The position numbers were made by a program, and so were the translations under genes. Below the pieces are notes generated by a model. The model saw nothing but the letters and a program-made list of their open reading frames with translations. It did no database searches and was not told the DNA's origin. 64,000 nt of DNA. Origin: Corynebacterium frankenforstense DSM 45800. GTDB taxonomy: Bacteria; Actinomycetota; Actinomycetes; Mycobacteriales; Mycobacteriaceae. The stretch covers positions 2,480,001 to 2,544,000 of the forward strand of contig NZ_CP009247.1 of the NCBI RefSeq assembly GCF_001941485.1, in the 5' to 3' direction. This document shows positions 1 to 9,949 of the stretch, piece after piece (positions within the stretch are counted from its first letter, which is position 1; the number at the start of each line of letters is the position of its first letter).

Positions 1-505
<505 letters not shown>

Positions 506-2707
506 GTGCATCAACGTCGCCGACTCACCATGAAGAGGCACCGCCCGACACTCGCGGTCGTCTCTTCCGTAGCCCTGCTCGCCGCCGCCGTCTTCGGCGG
601 CAACCAGGTCCTCAACACCCAGTCCGACGGCTCCGGCCCGGTGGACGTGCTCAACGTCTCCGAGTCCTTCGCCGACGGCGACAACGTCGCCGTCGACGAC
701 GCCGCCATCAACGCCCAGGGCGGCGAGGGCGAGCGCACCGTCAAGGAGTTCACCCGCGACGAGGAATTCAGCATGTTCGCGCTGACCTGGGAGGGTCCGC
801 GCGACGTCGCCGCCTACGTGCGCGCCGAGATCGACGGCCAGTGGGGCCCCTGGCACGACCTCGAGCCGATCGGCGAGACCGCCGGCGACAAGCACGGCAC
901 CGAGCTGATCTACGTCGAGCCGACCCACAAGGTGCAGGTCTCCACCGCCGGCGTCGACCTCCTCGGCGGAGCGGCTGACGGAGCGGCTGACGGAGCGGCT
1001 GGCGCCGCTCCTGGGGAAGAAAATGCGGCCGACGGCGCGGCTGACGCCGCTCCCGAGGGCGACGAGAACGCAGAGAACGCCGAGCCGGAGCAGACCGCGC
1101 CCGCGCGGGACGCCGAGCCCGCCGCGCCCGCGTCGGACGACGCGGCGTCGGAAAGCGACGGGGACGACCGTGACGCCGGCGGCGCGGCGCCGATGCCGGC
1201 GGACTACGCGGGCATCCGCCCGGTCGCCGAGACCGAGGACACCTCGGCCACCGACGCCGAGGACCTCTCGGCCGTCTTCATCGACGGCAACGCGCAGGCG
1301 GGCATCGCCCCGACCGCGGAGACCGACGGCATGCCGAGCATCGTCTCGCGCGGCGGCTGGGGCGCCAACGAGAGCAAGCGCTGCATGAGCCCGCAGATCG
1401 ACGACCACGTCTCGGCGCTGACCATCCACCACACCGCGGGCTCCAACAACTACTCCCGCGCCCAGGCCGCCGCCCAGGTGCGCGGCATCTACAACTACCA
1501 CGCGGTCACCCTGGGATGGTGCGACATCGGATACAACGCGCTGGTGGACAAGTACGGCACCATCTACGAGGGCCGCTACGGCGGACTGACCAAGGCCGTC
1601 CAGGGCGCCCACGCCGGCGGGTTCAACCAGAACACCTGGGGCATCTCGATGATCGGCGACTACACCTCGACCACCCCGCCGGAGGCGACCATCGAGGCCG
1701 TCGGCAAGCTGGCCGGCTGGCGCGCCGCCGTGGCCGGCTTCGACCCCACGGGCCGCTCCACGCACTACTCCGAGGGCACCAGCTACACGAAGTACCCCGC
1801 GGGCACCCCGGTCACCCTGCCGAACATCTTCGCCCACCGCGACGTCGGCCGGACCACCTGCCCGGGCGACGCCGGCTACGCGCAGATGGACCGCATCCGT
1901 CAGCTCGCCAAGGCGCAGTACAGCGCCATCAAGGGCGGGGCGACCGGCGCGGAGCAGTCCACCTCGACGACCACCTCGCCGGGCACCTCGGACCAGACCT
2001 CCACGCCGTCGACGACGACGCAGTCGGACGGGACGTCCACGACCTCGACGACCACCCCGCAGTCGAACTCGACGACCACGACGACCAACCAGCGGGCCGC
2101 GAACACGGGCGACGCCCCGCGCGGGCCGCTGGCCGGCGGCGACCGGGACGTCACCGAGATCCTCAAGGGCCTGACCAGCGACAGCCGCGCCGAGCAGGTC
2201 GCCGCCGTGGGCGGGCTGGCCGCCCTGGGCATCGCGGCCGTGCTGGCCAACCCGGACGTGCGCGCCGAGATCGGCCAGCTGGGCGACGTGAAGGTCCTCA
2301 ACGACATCACGCTGCGCGACGTGCCGCCGATCATCGACAAGCTGGTCACCCTCAGCGGCAACTCCGAGATCGAGGCCAAGTGGCGCGACATCAACGCCGT
2401 CTTCGGCCCGGTGCTCGGCTCCGCACGCTCGGGTGTCACCACCACCCCGGCGGCCAACGGCGGCGAGACCAGCTACGCGCTGTTCGACAACGGCATCATC
2501 ACCTCCTCCGACGCGGCCGGCACCCACGCGCTGTGGGGCGCGATCGCCGACGCCTGGGCCAAGCAGGGCTTCGACTCCGGCCCGCTGGGCCTGCCCACCG
2601 GTGAGCAGCGCACCGAGGGCGGCGTGCAGAAGGTCGACTTCCAGAACGGCCTGATCAGCTACGACCCGGCCACCGGCGCCGTGGACATCAACCTGGCCGG
2701 CAACTAG
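506..2707 (+). CDS. Secreted PGRP-type N-acetylmuramoyl-L-alanine amidase with LGFP repeat
   Basis: This 733-aa exported protein has a basic N-terminus and a hydrophobic segment (about residues 15-32) consistent with a Sec signal or anchor. After an Ala/Glu-rich acidic linker (about 150-235) comes a PGRP/Amidase_2 domain (about 275-465) that contains SRGGWGAN, the zinc-ligand motif TIHHTAG, and AHRDVGRTTCPGD. A Ser/Thr-rich linker follows (about 485-535), then one LGFP-type repeat near the C-terminus (GPLGLPTGE), a module thought to hold proteins to the mycolate wall. Predicted role: cleaving the MurNAc-L-Ala bond of peptidoglycan. The GTG at 506 is preferred because AGGAG (496-500) sits 5 nt upstream; ATG at 530 is the alternative. 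The substrate has not been established by this reading. Confidence 0.9.
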   Translation: MHQRRRLTMKRHRPTLAVVSSVALLAAAVFGGNQVLNTQSDGSGPVDVLNVSESFADGDNVAVDDAAINAQGGEGERTVKEFTRDEEFSMFALTWEGPRDVAAYVRAEIDGQWGPWHDLEPIGETAGDKHGTELIYVEPTHKVQVSTAGVDLLGGAADGAADGAAGAAPGEENAADGAADAAPEGDENAENAEPEQTAPARDAEPAAPASDDAASESDGDDRDAGGAAPMPADYAGIRPVAETEDTSATDAEDLSAVFIDGNAQAGIAPTAETDGMPSIVSRGGWGANESKRCMSPQIDDHVSALTIHHTAGSNNYSRAQAAAQVRGIYNYHAVTLGWCDIGYNALVDKYGTIYEGRYGGLTKAVQGAHAGGFNQNTWGISMIGDYTSTTPPEATIEAVGKLAGWRAAVAGFDPTGRSTHYSEGTSYTKYPAGTPVTLPNIFAHRDVGRTTCPGDAGYAQMDRIRQLAKAQYSAIKGGATGAEQSTSTTTSPGTSDQTSTPSTTTQSDGTSTTSTTTPQSNSTTTTTNQRAANTGDAPRGPLAGGDRDVTEILKGLTSDSRAEQVAAVGGLAALGIAAVLANPDVRAEIGQLGDVKVLNDITLRDVPPIIDKLVTLSGNSEIEAKWRDINAVFGPVLGSARSGVTTTPAANGGETSYALFDNGIITSSDAAGTHALWGAIADAWAKQGFDSGPLGLPTGEQRTEGGVQKVDFQNGLISYDPATGAVDINLAGN

Positions 2708-2771
2708 GCCGACCCGCGCCGGACGCGCGCCGGATCCGAACCGGGCGCGCGCCGGACGCGCAGCGAACAGC

Positions 2772-2814
2772 GACGGGCCCCGCATCCTCCGTGGCGGAGG
2801 GTGCGGGGCCCGTC
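2772..2814. terminator. Bidirectional terminator between PGRP and the 33-aa gene
   Basis: A long GC-rich inverted repeat with arms built on GACGGGCCCCGC and GCGGGGCCCGTC, extended by TCCTCC/GGAGG around a 5-nt loop. It lies between two convergent genes. Confidence 0.8.
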
Positions 2815-2833
2815 GTGGTCCCTGAAGGCGGGA

Positions 2834-2935
2834 CTAGCTGCTGAGCAGGTTCGACACGGCGTGGAAGATGCCGTTGACGCCGCCCTGGAAGAGGTCGACG
2901 AGGGTGTTGAAGAAGGTGAGCAGGGAATCGAACAT
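2834..2935 (-). CDS. 33-residue amphipathic peptide, PorA/PorH-like
   Basis: This ORF encodes 33 residues beginning MFDSLLTFFNTLVDLFQGG. It has a strong Shine-Dalgarno (AAGGAG, 2941-2946) a few bases before the ATG and a terminator downstream. The sequence is almost entirely amphipathic helix, with hydrophobics every 3-4 residues, Asp, and one Gly-Gly break. It has no cleavable signal. Corynebacteria make mycolic-acid outer-membrane channels from peptides of this size (PorA about 45 aa, PorH about 57 aa), so a pore-forming or membrane-associated role is the best guess. It cannot be assigned to PorA or PorH by sequence. Tandem 14-bp repeats upstream suggest regulated expression. Confidence 0.62.
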   Translation of the reverse strand: MFDSLLTFFNTLVDLFQGGVNGIFHAVSNLLSS

Positions 2936-3003
2936 GTTGAGGCTCCTTCGGAGTCTGTGGGGCCGCGGTGGGGAACTTTTCCCCGCGCGACCCCGCGGGT
3001 AGG

Positions 3004-3052
3004 TTCACCCCGACTAACGCTTTTGAGCCGCCCGGTGTTACACCCTGACTAA
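3004..3052 (-). promoter_or_regulatory. Paired 14-bp direct repeats upstream of the 33-aa peptide gene
   Basis: On the minus strand TTAGTCGGGGTGAA (3017-3004) and TTAGTCAGGGTGTA (3052-3039) are near-identical direct repeats 35 bp apart. A third, poorer TTAGTAT-like copy lies further up near 3070. The distal repeat also overlaps the palindrome GGTGT-T-ACACC (3034-3044). The arrangement looks like a pair of protein-binding sites in the promoter or leader of the peptide gene. The regulator is unknown. Confidence 0.45.
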
Positions 3053-3124
3053 TATTTTTCTCGCCCGATACTAATCTCCTGCTCAGAGGGCGGGGCCGAC
3101 GGTCAGCGGCTCAGCGCGACCGGC

Positions 3125-3982
3125 TCAGTACCACCACTCGAGGACGCGGGCGACGCCGTCCTCGTCGTTGGTCACCGTGGTGAAGTCGCCGGCGTCCTTG
3201 ACCTCGGGCCGCGCGTTGCCCATCGCGACGCCGTAACCGCACCAGCGCAGCATCTCGACGTCGTTGGCCATGTCGCCGAAGGCGATGCAGCGGTCCTGCG
3301 GCACGCCGTGCATCTCGGAGAGGTCCGCCACGCCGAGGGCCTTGGTGACCCCGGGCGCGCCGACCTCGAGCAGCCCCTCCTCCATCGAGAAGGTCAGCTG
3401 CGCCAGGCGCGGGTCGATCTTGTCGGCCAGCTTGGCGTACATCTCCGGGGCGGACATCGACTCGTTGCGCAGCAGCAGCTTGACGGCCGGCTCGGCGAGC
3501 ACGGTGCCCTCGGAGAGCACCGCGTAGCCCTGGGCCTCCCAGGTGTGCATGTAGTTCGGCGCGACCACGAAGAGGCTCTCCTCGGGGTCGAAGGCGGACT
3601 CGCCGGAGCGCTCGCACGCCACGGCGACCTCGCCGAACTCGCGGCGGGCGATGCCGACGACCTCGGACATGGCCTCGGGGGCGAGCTCGTGCCGGCGCAG
3701 GATCGTGTCGCTGGCGGAGTCGTAGAGCACCGCACCGTTGGCGGTCACGCACACCGGCATCACCGGCAGCTGCTCGAGGACAGGGTAGATCCACCGGTGC
3801 GGGCGCCCGGTGGCCAGCGCGACCTCCGCGCCGGTCTCCAGCGCCCGGGTGAGCACCGCGCGCAGCCGCGCGGAGACACGCTCTGCCGACGTCAACAGGG
3901 TGCCGTCGACGTCGCAGGCGATGAGCCGCGGCCGCTTCTCGGGGGCCGTGGCGGGGCGGTTGAGCTGGATCGGATCGTTCAT
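3125..3982 (-). CDS. Cof-type HAD-IIB family phosphatase
   Basis: This 285-aa protein has HAD motif I, LIACDVDGTLLTS, near residues 19-31, with Asp nucleophile and Asp acid/base. Motif II is ALATGRPHRWI, and the C-terminal motif III/IV region is FGDMANDVEMLRWCGYGVAM. The length and the large cap between motifs II and III fit the Cof/IIB class, which dephosphorylates sugar or nucleotide phosphates in the cytoplasm. The gene follows glpK by 33 bp on the same strand and is probably the last gene of the serS-plsC-glpK operon. Its substrate cannot be deduced. Confidence 0.88.
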   Translation of the reverse strand: MNDPIQLNRPATAPEKRPRLIACDVDGTLLTSAERVSARLRAVLTRALETGAEVALATGRPHRWIYPVLEQLPVMPVCVTANGAVLYDSASDTILRRHELAPEAMSEVVGIARREFGEVAVACERSGESAFDPEESLFVVAPNYMHTWEAQGYAVLSEGTVLAEPAVKLLLRNESMSAPEMYAKLADKIDPRLAQLTFSMEEGLLEVGAPGVTKALGVADLSEMHGVPQDRCIAFGDMANDVEMLRWCGYGVAMGNARPEVKDAGDFTTVTNDEDGVARVLEWWY

Positions 3983-4015
3983 GTCAATAGTTCAGCTTAG
4001 TGGACCGCGGCCCCG

Positions 4016-5545
4016 CTAGTCGGTGACCCACCCGTAGGAGCGTTCGACCGCGCGGTTCCAGTCGCGGTAGAGCGACTCCATGCGCCCCCGGTCGGCCGCC
4101 GGGGACCACCGGCACCCCTCGCCGGCCAGCTCCCTGATCTCGTCGGTGTCGCACCACAGCCCCGCCCCGAGCCCCGCGGCGAAGCAGGCGCCGGCGGCCG
4201 TGGTCTCGGTGGAGCGCGGGCGCACCACGTCGACGCCGAGCAGGTCCGCCTGGAACTGCATGAGCAGGTCGTTGTCGGTCATGCCGCCGTCGACGCGCAG
4301 CTCGTCGAGGCCGCGCCCGCCGTCGGCGGACATCGCGTCGATGACCTCGCGGACCTGGTAGGCGGTGGCCTCGAGCACGGCGCGGGCGATGTGGTGGCGG
4401 TCGGCGAAGCGGGTCAGCCCGACGATGACCCCGCGGGCGTCGGCGCGCCAGCGCGGGGCGAAGAGCCCGGAGAAGGCCGGCACCACGTAGACGCCGCCGT
4501 TGTCCTCGCAGCCGCGGGCGAGCTCCTCGACCTGCGGGGCGGTGCGGATCATGCCGAGCTGGTCGCGCAGCCACTGCACCAGCGAGCCGCCGACGGCCAC
4601 GGAGCCCTCCAGCGCGTAGTGCGGCGCCTGCCCCTCGACCTGGTAGGCGACGGTGGTCAGCAGGCCGTGGTCGCTGAGCTCGGGGCGCTCGCCGGTGTTC
4701 TGCAGCAGGAACAGGCCGGTGCCGTAGGTCGTCTTCGCCTCGCCGGGGCCCAGGCAGCCCTGGCCGACCATCGCCGACTGCTGGTCGCCCAGGATCGCGG
4801 TCAGCGGCACCCCGCCCAGCGAGCCGCGGGCGCGCACGGTGCCGAAGTCGCCGACCGAGGGGCGGATCTCCGGCAGCATCGCCGGCGGCACGCCGACGGC
4901 GTCGCACAGCTCCTCGTCCCACTCGAGGGTGCGGATGTCCATCAGCAGGGTGCGCGAGGCGTTGGTCACGTCCGTGGCGTGCACCGCGGGCCGGCCCTGG
5001 TCGCCGCGCGCGCCGCCGGTGATGTTCCACAACAGCCAGGTGTCCACCGTGCCGAAGGCCAGCTCGCCGCGCATGGCGCGCTCGCGCGCGCCCTCGACGT
5101 TGTCGAGGATCCAGGCGATCTTGGGCCCGGCCGGGTACGAGTTGATCAGCAGGCCGGTGCGCGACTGCCAGCGGTCGTCGCCCGCGTCGCCGGCCAGCTC
5201 GCGGCAGATCTCCGTGGTGCGGGTGTCCTGCCAGACGATGGCGTTGTAGACGGGCCGGCCGGTGCGCCGGTCCCAGACCACGGTGGTCTCACGCTGGTTG
5301 GAGATGCCCAGGGCCACGACGTCCTCGCGGGCGACGTCGGCCTCGGCCAGGGCCTTGGCCATCGCGCGACGGGTGTTGCGCCACAGCTCCATCGGGTCGT
5401 GCTCGACCCAGCCCTGGCGCGGCAGGATCTGGCGGTGCTCGTACTGGCCGACGCCGACCTCCCGGCCGGACTCGTCGACGATCACCGCACGGGTGGAGGT
5501 GGTGCCCTGGTCGAGGGCGGCGACGTAGCGCCGGCGGCCGGACAT
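4016..5545 (-). CDS. glpK: Glycerol kinase
   Basis: This 509-aa FGGY-family kinase phosphorylates glycerol to sn-glycerol 3-phosphate using ATP. The phosphate-1 motif [15 protein letters not shown] lies near residues 10-24. [21 protein letters not shown], the ADP-binding [11 protein letters not shown] and FSGLFAPRW are all in place, and the length is normal. The start ATG at 5545 has AGGGGAA about 8 nt upstream, inside the end of the acyltransferase gene region (5-bp gap). Placing glpK beside a PlsC-type acyltransferase links glycerol phosphorylation to phospholipid synthesis. Confidence 0.96.
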   Translation of the reverse strand: MSGRRRYVAALDQGTTSTRAVIVDESGREVGVGQYEHRQILPRQGWVEHDPMELWRNTRRAMAKALAEADVAREDVVALGISNQRETTVVWDRRTGRPVYNAIVWQDTRTTEICRELAGDAGDDRWQSRTGLLINSYPAGPKIAWILDNVEGARERAMRGELAFGTVDTWLLWNITGGARGDQGRPAVHATDVTNASRTLLMDIRTLEWDEELCDAVGVPPAMLPEIRPSVGDFGTVRARGSLGGVPLTAILGDQQSAMVGQGCLGPGEAKTTYGTGLFLLQNTGERPELSDHGLLTTVAYQVEGQAPHYALEGSVAVGGSLVQWLRDQLGMIRTAPQVEELARGCEDNGGVYVVPAFSGLFAPRWRADARGVIVGLTRFADRHHIARAVLEATAYQVREVIDAMSADGGRGLDELRVDGGMTDNDLLMQFQADLLGVDVVRPRSTETTAAGACFAAGLGAGLWCDTDEIRELAGEGCRWSPAADRGRMESLYRDWNRAVERSYGWVTD

Positions 5546-5550
5546 GGAGG

Positions 5551-6420
5551 TCAGTTCCCCTTCTTCTTCGCCTTGGCCTCCTTGCGGGCCTTGCGCTCGG
5601 CGCGCTCGCGCCGGTCGATCTCGAGCGCCTGCTCGGGCGTCGGCGCCGAGCCGCCGAGGGAGACCGGCAGCCACGGCGCGCCGTCCTCGAAGGGCCCGTA
5701 GGCCGCCTCGTACTCGGCGCGCGCGGCGTCGAGAAGCTCACTCATCTTCGCGCGCAGGCGCGCGGTGGCCTCCTCCGGGTCGCCGGTGGGGTCCATCGGC
5801 TCGCCGACGCGGATGACCACCGGCAGGTGGCTGCGGCCGAGGTTCTTGGGCAGGTCCTTGGTCCAGATGCGCTGGCCGCCCCAGGTCACCATCGGCACCA
5901 CGGGCACGCCGGCCGCGGCGGCGATGCGCACCGCGCCGGTCTTGAACTCCTTGAGCTCGAAGGAGCGGGAGATCGTCGCCTCCGGGTAGATGCCCACCAG
6001 CTCGCCGTCCCTGAGATGCTCGACGGCCGCCTCGATCGAGCCGCGGCCGGCGGCGCGGTCGACGCTGACGTGGTGCATGGCGCGCATCAGCGCGCCGACC
6101 ACCGGGACGTCGAAAATCTCCTTCTTGGCCATGAAGCGCGTCAGGCGCTTGCCGCGCAGGTGCGCCGGGATCTGGCCGAGGATGAAGTCGAAGTAGTTGG
6201 TGTGGTTGGACGCCAGGAGGGCGCCGCCCTCGGCGGGCACGTTCTCCGAGCCGGTCACGCTGATCTCGAGGCCCTGGGCACGCAGCACCGCCTTGATGAT
6301 CCGGATGATGATCCGGTTGTAGACCAGCTCGCGCGACTCGGGGTGCGCGGGCACCTGCTCCGTGCCCGCGGGCACGAGGAACTGCCCGCGGCGTTCGAAT
6401 CCCTCCCGGCGCGCGCTCAT
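5551..6420 (-). CDS. 1-acyl-sn-glycerol-3-phosphate acyltransferase (PlsC family)
   Basis: This 289-aa protein belongs to the lysophospholipid acyltransferase superfamily. The catalytic NHxxxxD motif is NHTNYFD (His73, Asp78), and the glycerol-3-phosphate-binding block is [19 protein letters not shown], a variant of PEGT. It should acylate lysophosphatidic acid at the membrane, giving phosphatidic acid. The C-terminus (about 265-289) is Lys/Arg-rich. The start ATG overlaps the serS stop (ATGA, 6417-6420), so translation is probably coupled. Family members also act on phosphatidylinositol mannosides, so the acceptor is not certain. Confidence 0.88.
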   Translation of the reverse strand: MSARREGFERRGQFLVPAGTEQVPAHPESRELVYNRIIIRIIKAVLRAQGLEISVTGSENVPAEGGALLASNHTNYFDFILGQIPAHLRGKRLTRFMAKKEIFDVPVVGALMRAMHHVSVDRAAGRGSIEAAVEHLRDGELVGIYPEATISRSFELKEFKTGAVRIAAAAGVPVVPMVTWGGQRIWTKDLPKNLGRSHLPVVIRVGEPMDPTGDPEEATARLRAKMSELLDAARAEYEAAYGPFEDGAPWLPVSLGGSAPTPEQALEIDRRERAERKARKEAKAKKKGN

Positions 6421-7676
6421 GCCTTCGGCTCCAGGACGTCCTTGCCCACGAAGCGGCGCAGGGCCTCCGGCACGACCACGGAGCCGTCGGCGCGCTGGTG
6501 GTTCTCCAGCAGCGCGACCAGCCAGCGGGTGGTGGCCAGGGTGCCGTTGAGGGTCGCGGCGGTCTGCGGCTTGCCGTTGTCGTCGCGGTAGCGGATGTTG
6601 AGGCGGCGGGCCTGGAAGGTGGTGCAGTTCGAGGTCGAGGTCAGCTCGCGGTAGGTCTGCTGGGTGGGCACCCACGCCTCGGTGTCGAACTTGCGGGCCG
6701 CGGACTGGCCCAGATCGCCGCCGGCGGTGTCGATGATGCGGTAGGGCACCTCGATCTCGGCGAGCATCTCGCGCTCCATGTCCAGCAGCGCCCGGTGCTG
6801 CTCGACGGCCTGGTCGGGGCGGCAGTAGACGAACATCTCCAGCTTGTTGAACTGGTGCACGCGCAGGATGCCGCGGGTGTCCTTGCCGTAGGAGCCGGCC
6901 TCGCGGCGGAAGCAGGTCGACCAGCCGGCGTAGCGGCGCGGGCCGTCCGAGAGGTCGATGATCTCGTCGGAGTGGTAGCCGGCGAGGGCGACCTCGGAGG
7001 TGCCCACCAGGTACTGCTCGTCGCGCTCGAGGTAGTAGATCTCGTCGGAGTGCTCGCCGAGGAAGCCGGTGCCGCTCATGATCTCGGGGTTGACCAGCAC
7101 CGGCGGGATGACCAGCTCGAAGCCGCGGGCGCGGGCCTTCTCGGCGGCCAGCATCATCAGGCCCAGCTCGAGGAAGGCGCCGTCGCCGACGAGGTAGTAG
7201 AAGCGCGAGCCGGAGACCTTGGTGCCGCGCTTCATGTCGATGATGCCCAGGCCCTCGCCGAGGTCCAGGTGGTCCTTCGGCTCGAAGTCGAACTCGGTGG
7301 GGGTGCCCACGTGCTCGAGGACCACGAAGTCGTCCTCGCCGCCGGCCGGCGCGCCCTCGACGACGTTGGAGATCTTCATCTGCAGCTCGACCACGCGCGC
7401 CTCGGCGGTCTTCTGCTCCTCCTCGGCCGCGCGCACGCGGGCCTTGAGGTCCTCGGCGCCCTCGAGCAACTTCGGGCGGTCGGCCGGGTCGGCCTGGCCG
7501 ATCTTGCGGCCGAAGGCCTTCTGCTCCTGGCGCAGCTCGTCGGCGGAGCGGATCGCCGCGCGGCGGGCCTCGTCGGCCTCGAGGAGCGCGTCGACGAGCT
7601 GGGGGTCCTCGCCGCGCGTGACCTGGGAGGCGCGCACGACGTCGGGGTTGTCGCGGAGGAGCTTGAGATCAATCAT
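6417..7676 (-). CDS. serS: Seryl-tRNA synthetase
   Basis: This 419-aa class II synthetase charges tRNA-Ser. It starts [15 protein letters not shown], which is characteristic of SerRS. Residues about 30-105 form the tRNA-binding antiparallel coiled coil. Motif 2 ([22 protein letters not shown]) and motif 3 ([19 protein letters not shown]) are intact. TAAGAT lies 7 nt upstream of the ATG on the minus strand (7684-7689), so the mRNA is likely leaderless. It is the first gene of the serS-plsC-glpK-HAD operon. Confidence 0.97.
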   Translation of the reverse strand: MIDLKLLRDNPDVVRASQVTRGEDPQLVDALLEADEARRAAIRSADELRQEQKAFGRKIGQADPADRPKLLEGAEDLKARVRAAEEEQKTAEARVVELQMKISNVVEGAPAGGEDDFVVLEHVGTPTEFDFEPKDHLDLGEGLGIIDMKRGTKVSGSRFYYLVGDGAFLELGLMMLAAEKARARGFELVIPPVLVNPEIMSGTGFLGEHSDEIYYLERDEQYLVGTSEVALAGYHSDEIIDLSDGPRRYAGWSTCFRREAGSYGKDTRGILRVHQFNKLEMFVYCRPDQAVEQHRALLDMEREMLAEIEVPYRIIDTAGGDLGQSAARKFDTEAWVPTQQTYRELTSTSNCTTFQARRLNIRYRDDNGKPQTAATLNGTLATTRWLVALLENHQRADGSVVVPEALRRFVGKDVLEPKA

Positions 7677-7814
7677 GGCGCTGATCTTACCGGGCGGCCC
7701 CGCGCGCAGGGCCGGGACCGGCGGGGCGGCGGGGCCGGGACCGGCGAGCAGACCGCCGTCGCCCCGGCGCGTGGACTGTCCTTCCCCCGCCGCAGGTGGC
7801 AGACTGGGGGCGTT

Positions 7815-8855
7815 ATGAATTCGAGATCAAGGTGGCGCTCGGCGACCTCCGTGCGCACGGCCCTGCTGGCCGCCCTGGCGTCGACGGTCTTCGTCGGCGC
7901 CTACACGCTGGTGTCCCAGGAAGCCGACCCGCAGGCCGGCCCCGCGCAGTCGCACGGCGACTCGGCGGACGCGGTCTCCTTCACCACCGCGGACGCGGGG
8001 GCCTGCCTGAACTGGTCCACCGCGGCGGACGGCACGCCCACCGGCTTCGAGCAGACGGACTGCGACCAGGAGCACCGCTTCGAGGTCTCGGCGCGCGAGG
8101 ACCTGGGCACCTACCCGTCCTCCGAGTTCGGCGACGAGGCCGAACGCCCGGACGTCACCCGCCAGGCGCAGCTGCGCGAGGAGCTGTGCCGCGCGGTCAC
8201 GCTGCGCTACCTCGACGGCCGGCTCGACCCCTCGGGCCGCTACTCGGTGGCCTCGATCCTGCCGCCGGCCGCCGACTGGGAGGCCGGGGACCGCACGCTG
8301 CTGTGCGGCCTGCAGTCCACCGACGACTCGGGCACCCCGGTGGCCACCCACGGCAACGTCGCCAAGGTCGACCAGGCCCGGGTGACCCAGCCGGGCGAGT
8401 GCGTGGCCGTCGACGAGGTCAACGCACTGCACAAGGTCGACTGCGGGGCGGACCACCAGCTGGAGACCACCCTGATCGTGGACCTCGCGCCGGTCTTCCC
8501 GCAGGGCACCCCGAGCGTCGAGGAGCAGGACGAGCACCTCAAGGAGGTCTGCACCCAGGCGGCGATGGACTACCTCGGCGACGAGGAGGAGCTCTACCGC
8601 TCGACGCTGCAGCCGTTCTGGTCCTCGCTGTCCGCGGAGTCCTGGGACGGCGGGTCCCGCTCGGTCAACTGTGCGCTGGTCAGCGCCGGTGACCAGGGCT
8701 TCAACACGCTGGCCGGCTCCGCGAAGGGCGAGTTCACCGTCAACGGCGAGGTCCCGCCCCCGCCGCCGGAGCGCCGCCCGCTGCGCGGCGAGTCGGCCCC
8801 CGCCTCGCCGTCCGCGCCCGCCCCGGCGGAGAGCTCCCCCGCCCCGGCGCCATGA
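7815..8855 (+). CDS. Septum formation family membrane protein
   Basis: This 346-aa protein has a basic N-terminus and one hydrophobic segment (about residues 14-33), then an extracytoplasmic part with spaced Cys residues ([65 protein letters not shown]). The repeated C...DC..xH.xE pattern is typical of the Septum_form domain found in actinobacterial envelope proteins, here present twice. The C-terminus is Pro/Ala/Ser-rich. The role is presumed to be division or wall related; no enzyme motif is visible. The stop overlaps the following zincin start (ATGA). Confidence 0.75.
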   Translation: MNSRSRWRSATSVRTALLAALASTVFVGAYTLVSQEADPQAGPAQSHGDSADAVSFTTADAGACLNWSTAADGTPTGFEQTDCDQEHRFEVSAREDLGTYPSSEFGDEAERPDVTRQAQLREELCRAVTLRYLDGRLDPSGRYSVASILPPAADWEAGDRTLLCGLQSTDDSGTPVATHGNVAKVDQARVTQPGECVAVDEVNALHKVDCGADHQLETTLIVDLAPVFPQGTPSVEEQDEHLKEVCTQAAMDYLGDEEELYRSTLQPFWSSLSAESWDGGSRSVNCALVSAGDQGFNTLAGSAKGEFTVNGEVPPPPPERRPLRGESAPASPSAPAPAESSPAPAP

Positions 8856-9199
8856 TCCGCGTCTCCGAGGAGCGCTTCGAGGAGATGGTCGACGACGCCC
8901 TCGACACCATCCCCGAGGAGTTCGCCCGGCGCATGGTCAATGTGGTGGTGCTCGTGCGCGACCGCAACGAGGAGCAGCCCACGCTGCTGGGCCAGTACGT
9001 CGGCGTGGCGCTGACCGAGCGCACCTTCGACCACACCGGCTACCTGCCGGACGCGATCTTCGTCTACAAGGAGGCCCTCGAGGACTTCTGTGCGACCGAG
9101 GAGGAGCTCGCCGACGAGGTGCGCGTGACCGTGCTGCACGAGGTCGGCCACTACTTCGGCATGAGCGAGCGCCAGCTGCACCAGCTGGGCTGGGGCTGA
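8852..9199 (+). CDS. Zincin-like metallopeptidase family protein (DUF1025/PF06262 type)
   Basis: This small 115-aa cytoplasmic protein has the zinc-protease signature HEVGHYFGMSE at residues 96-106 (ligands His96 and His100, catalytic Glu97, distal acidic residue Glu106). The preceding VVVLVRDRN and LLGQYVGVALTER segments match the compact actinobacterial metallopeptidase_zincin family. Its substrate is unknown. The ATGA overlap with the septum-formation gene implies one operon. Confidence 0.85.
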   Translation: MIRVSEERFEEMVDDALDTIPEEFARRMVNVVVLVRDRNEEQPTLLGQYVGVALTERTFDHTGYLPDAIFVYKEALEDFCATEEELADEVRVTVLHEVGHYFGMSERQLHQLGWG

Positions 9200-9280
9200 C
9201 CCAATTTCCGACGCCCCGGTGGTCGCCGTCGGCGCCCGCTGCGCGGACGCCGCCGCCCCGCGGACGCGGCGACCCCGGTT

Positions 9281-9949
9281 TCAGGCGTCGACGTCGCGCT
9301 CGGCGACGTCCCAGCGCACCATGTCCCACTGCCCGAAGGGGCGGCCGTGGGGCTCGAGGACGATGAAGCCGGTGTTGGGCAGCCGGGACTCGAAGGCCCA
9401 GTCGGCGTCGACGCCGGCGGCGTGGGCGGCCATGACGCGGCTGGCCCCGCCGTGGGAGACCATCGCGATGTCGTGCTCGGTGCCGTCGAGCTCGGCGGCG
9501 ATGGACTCGAGCACCGGACGGGCGCGCCCCAGCACCGCGGCGGTGTCCTCGCCGTGCGGGAAGGCGGCCGCGGCGTCGTCGGCGAGCATGCGGTGCAGCA
9601 CGGCCAGGTAGGCGGCGATGTTCTCCGGACCCGCGATGCGCTCCATGTCGCCGGCGTAGACCTCCTGCACACCCTGGCGCACGTCGAGGCGCAGCGTGCC
9701 GGTCGCCAGGCCGCGGGCCCGCTCGAAGGCGGCACCGGCGAGCACCGCGGTCTGCTGGGCGCGCAGTGCGACCGAGCAGTAGATGCGGGCCAGACGCTCG
9801 CCGGAGAGGCCGGCCAGCTCGCGGCCCGCGGCGGCGGCCTGGGCGCGGCCCAGCTCGCTGAGCTCGGCGCCCGGGGGTCGGGTGTCGATCACGCGGTGGA
9901 TGTTCGAGGCGGTCTGGCCGTGGCGGACCAGGATGATGCGGCCGGTCAT
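9281..9949 (-). CDS. Histidine phosphatase (phosphoglycerate mutase-like)
   Basis: This 222-aa protein carries the RHGQTASN motif (Arg9, phospho-acceptor His10) and a second conserved VSHGGASRVM block, both diagnostic of the histidine phosphatase superfamily branch 1. Most actinobacterial members in this position are phosphatases of unclear substrate rather than glycolytic mutases. The start ATG overlaps the stop of pheA (ATGA, 9946-9949), so the two are translationally coupled. This coupling may point to a role near aromatic amino-acid metabolism, which is inference only. Confidence 0.85.
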   Translation of the reverse strand: MTGRIILVRHGQTASNIHRVIDTRPPGAELSELGRAQAAAAGRELAGLSGERLARIYCSVALRAQQTAVLAGAAFERARGLATGTLRLDVRQGVQEVYAGDMERIAGPENIAAYLAVLHRMLADDAAAAFPHGEDTAAVLGRARPVLESIAAELDGTEHDIAMVSHGGASRVMAAHAAGVDADWAFESRLPNTGFIVLEPHGRPFGQWDMVRWDVAERDVDA

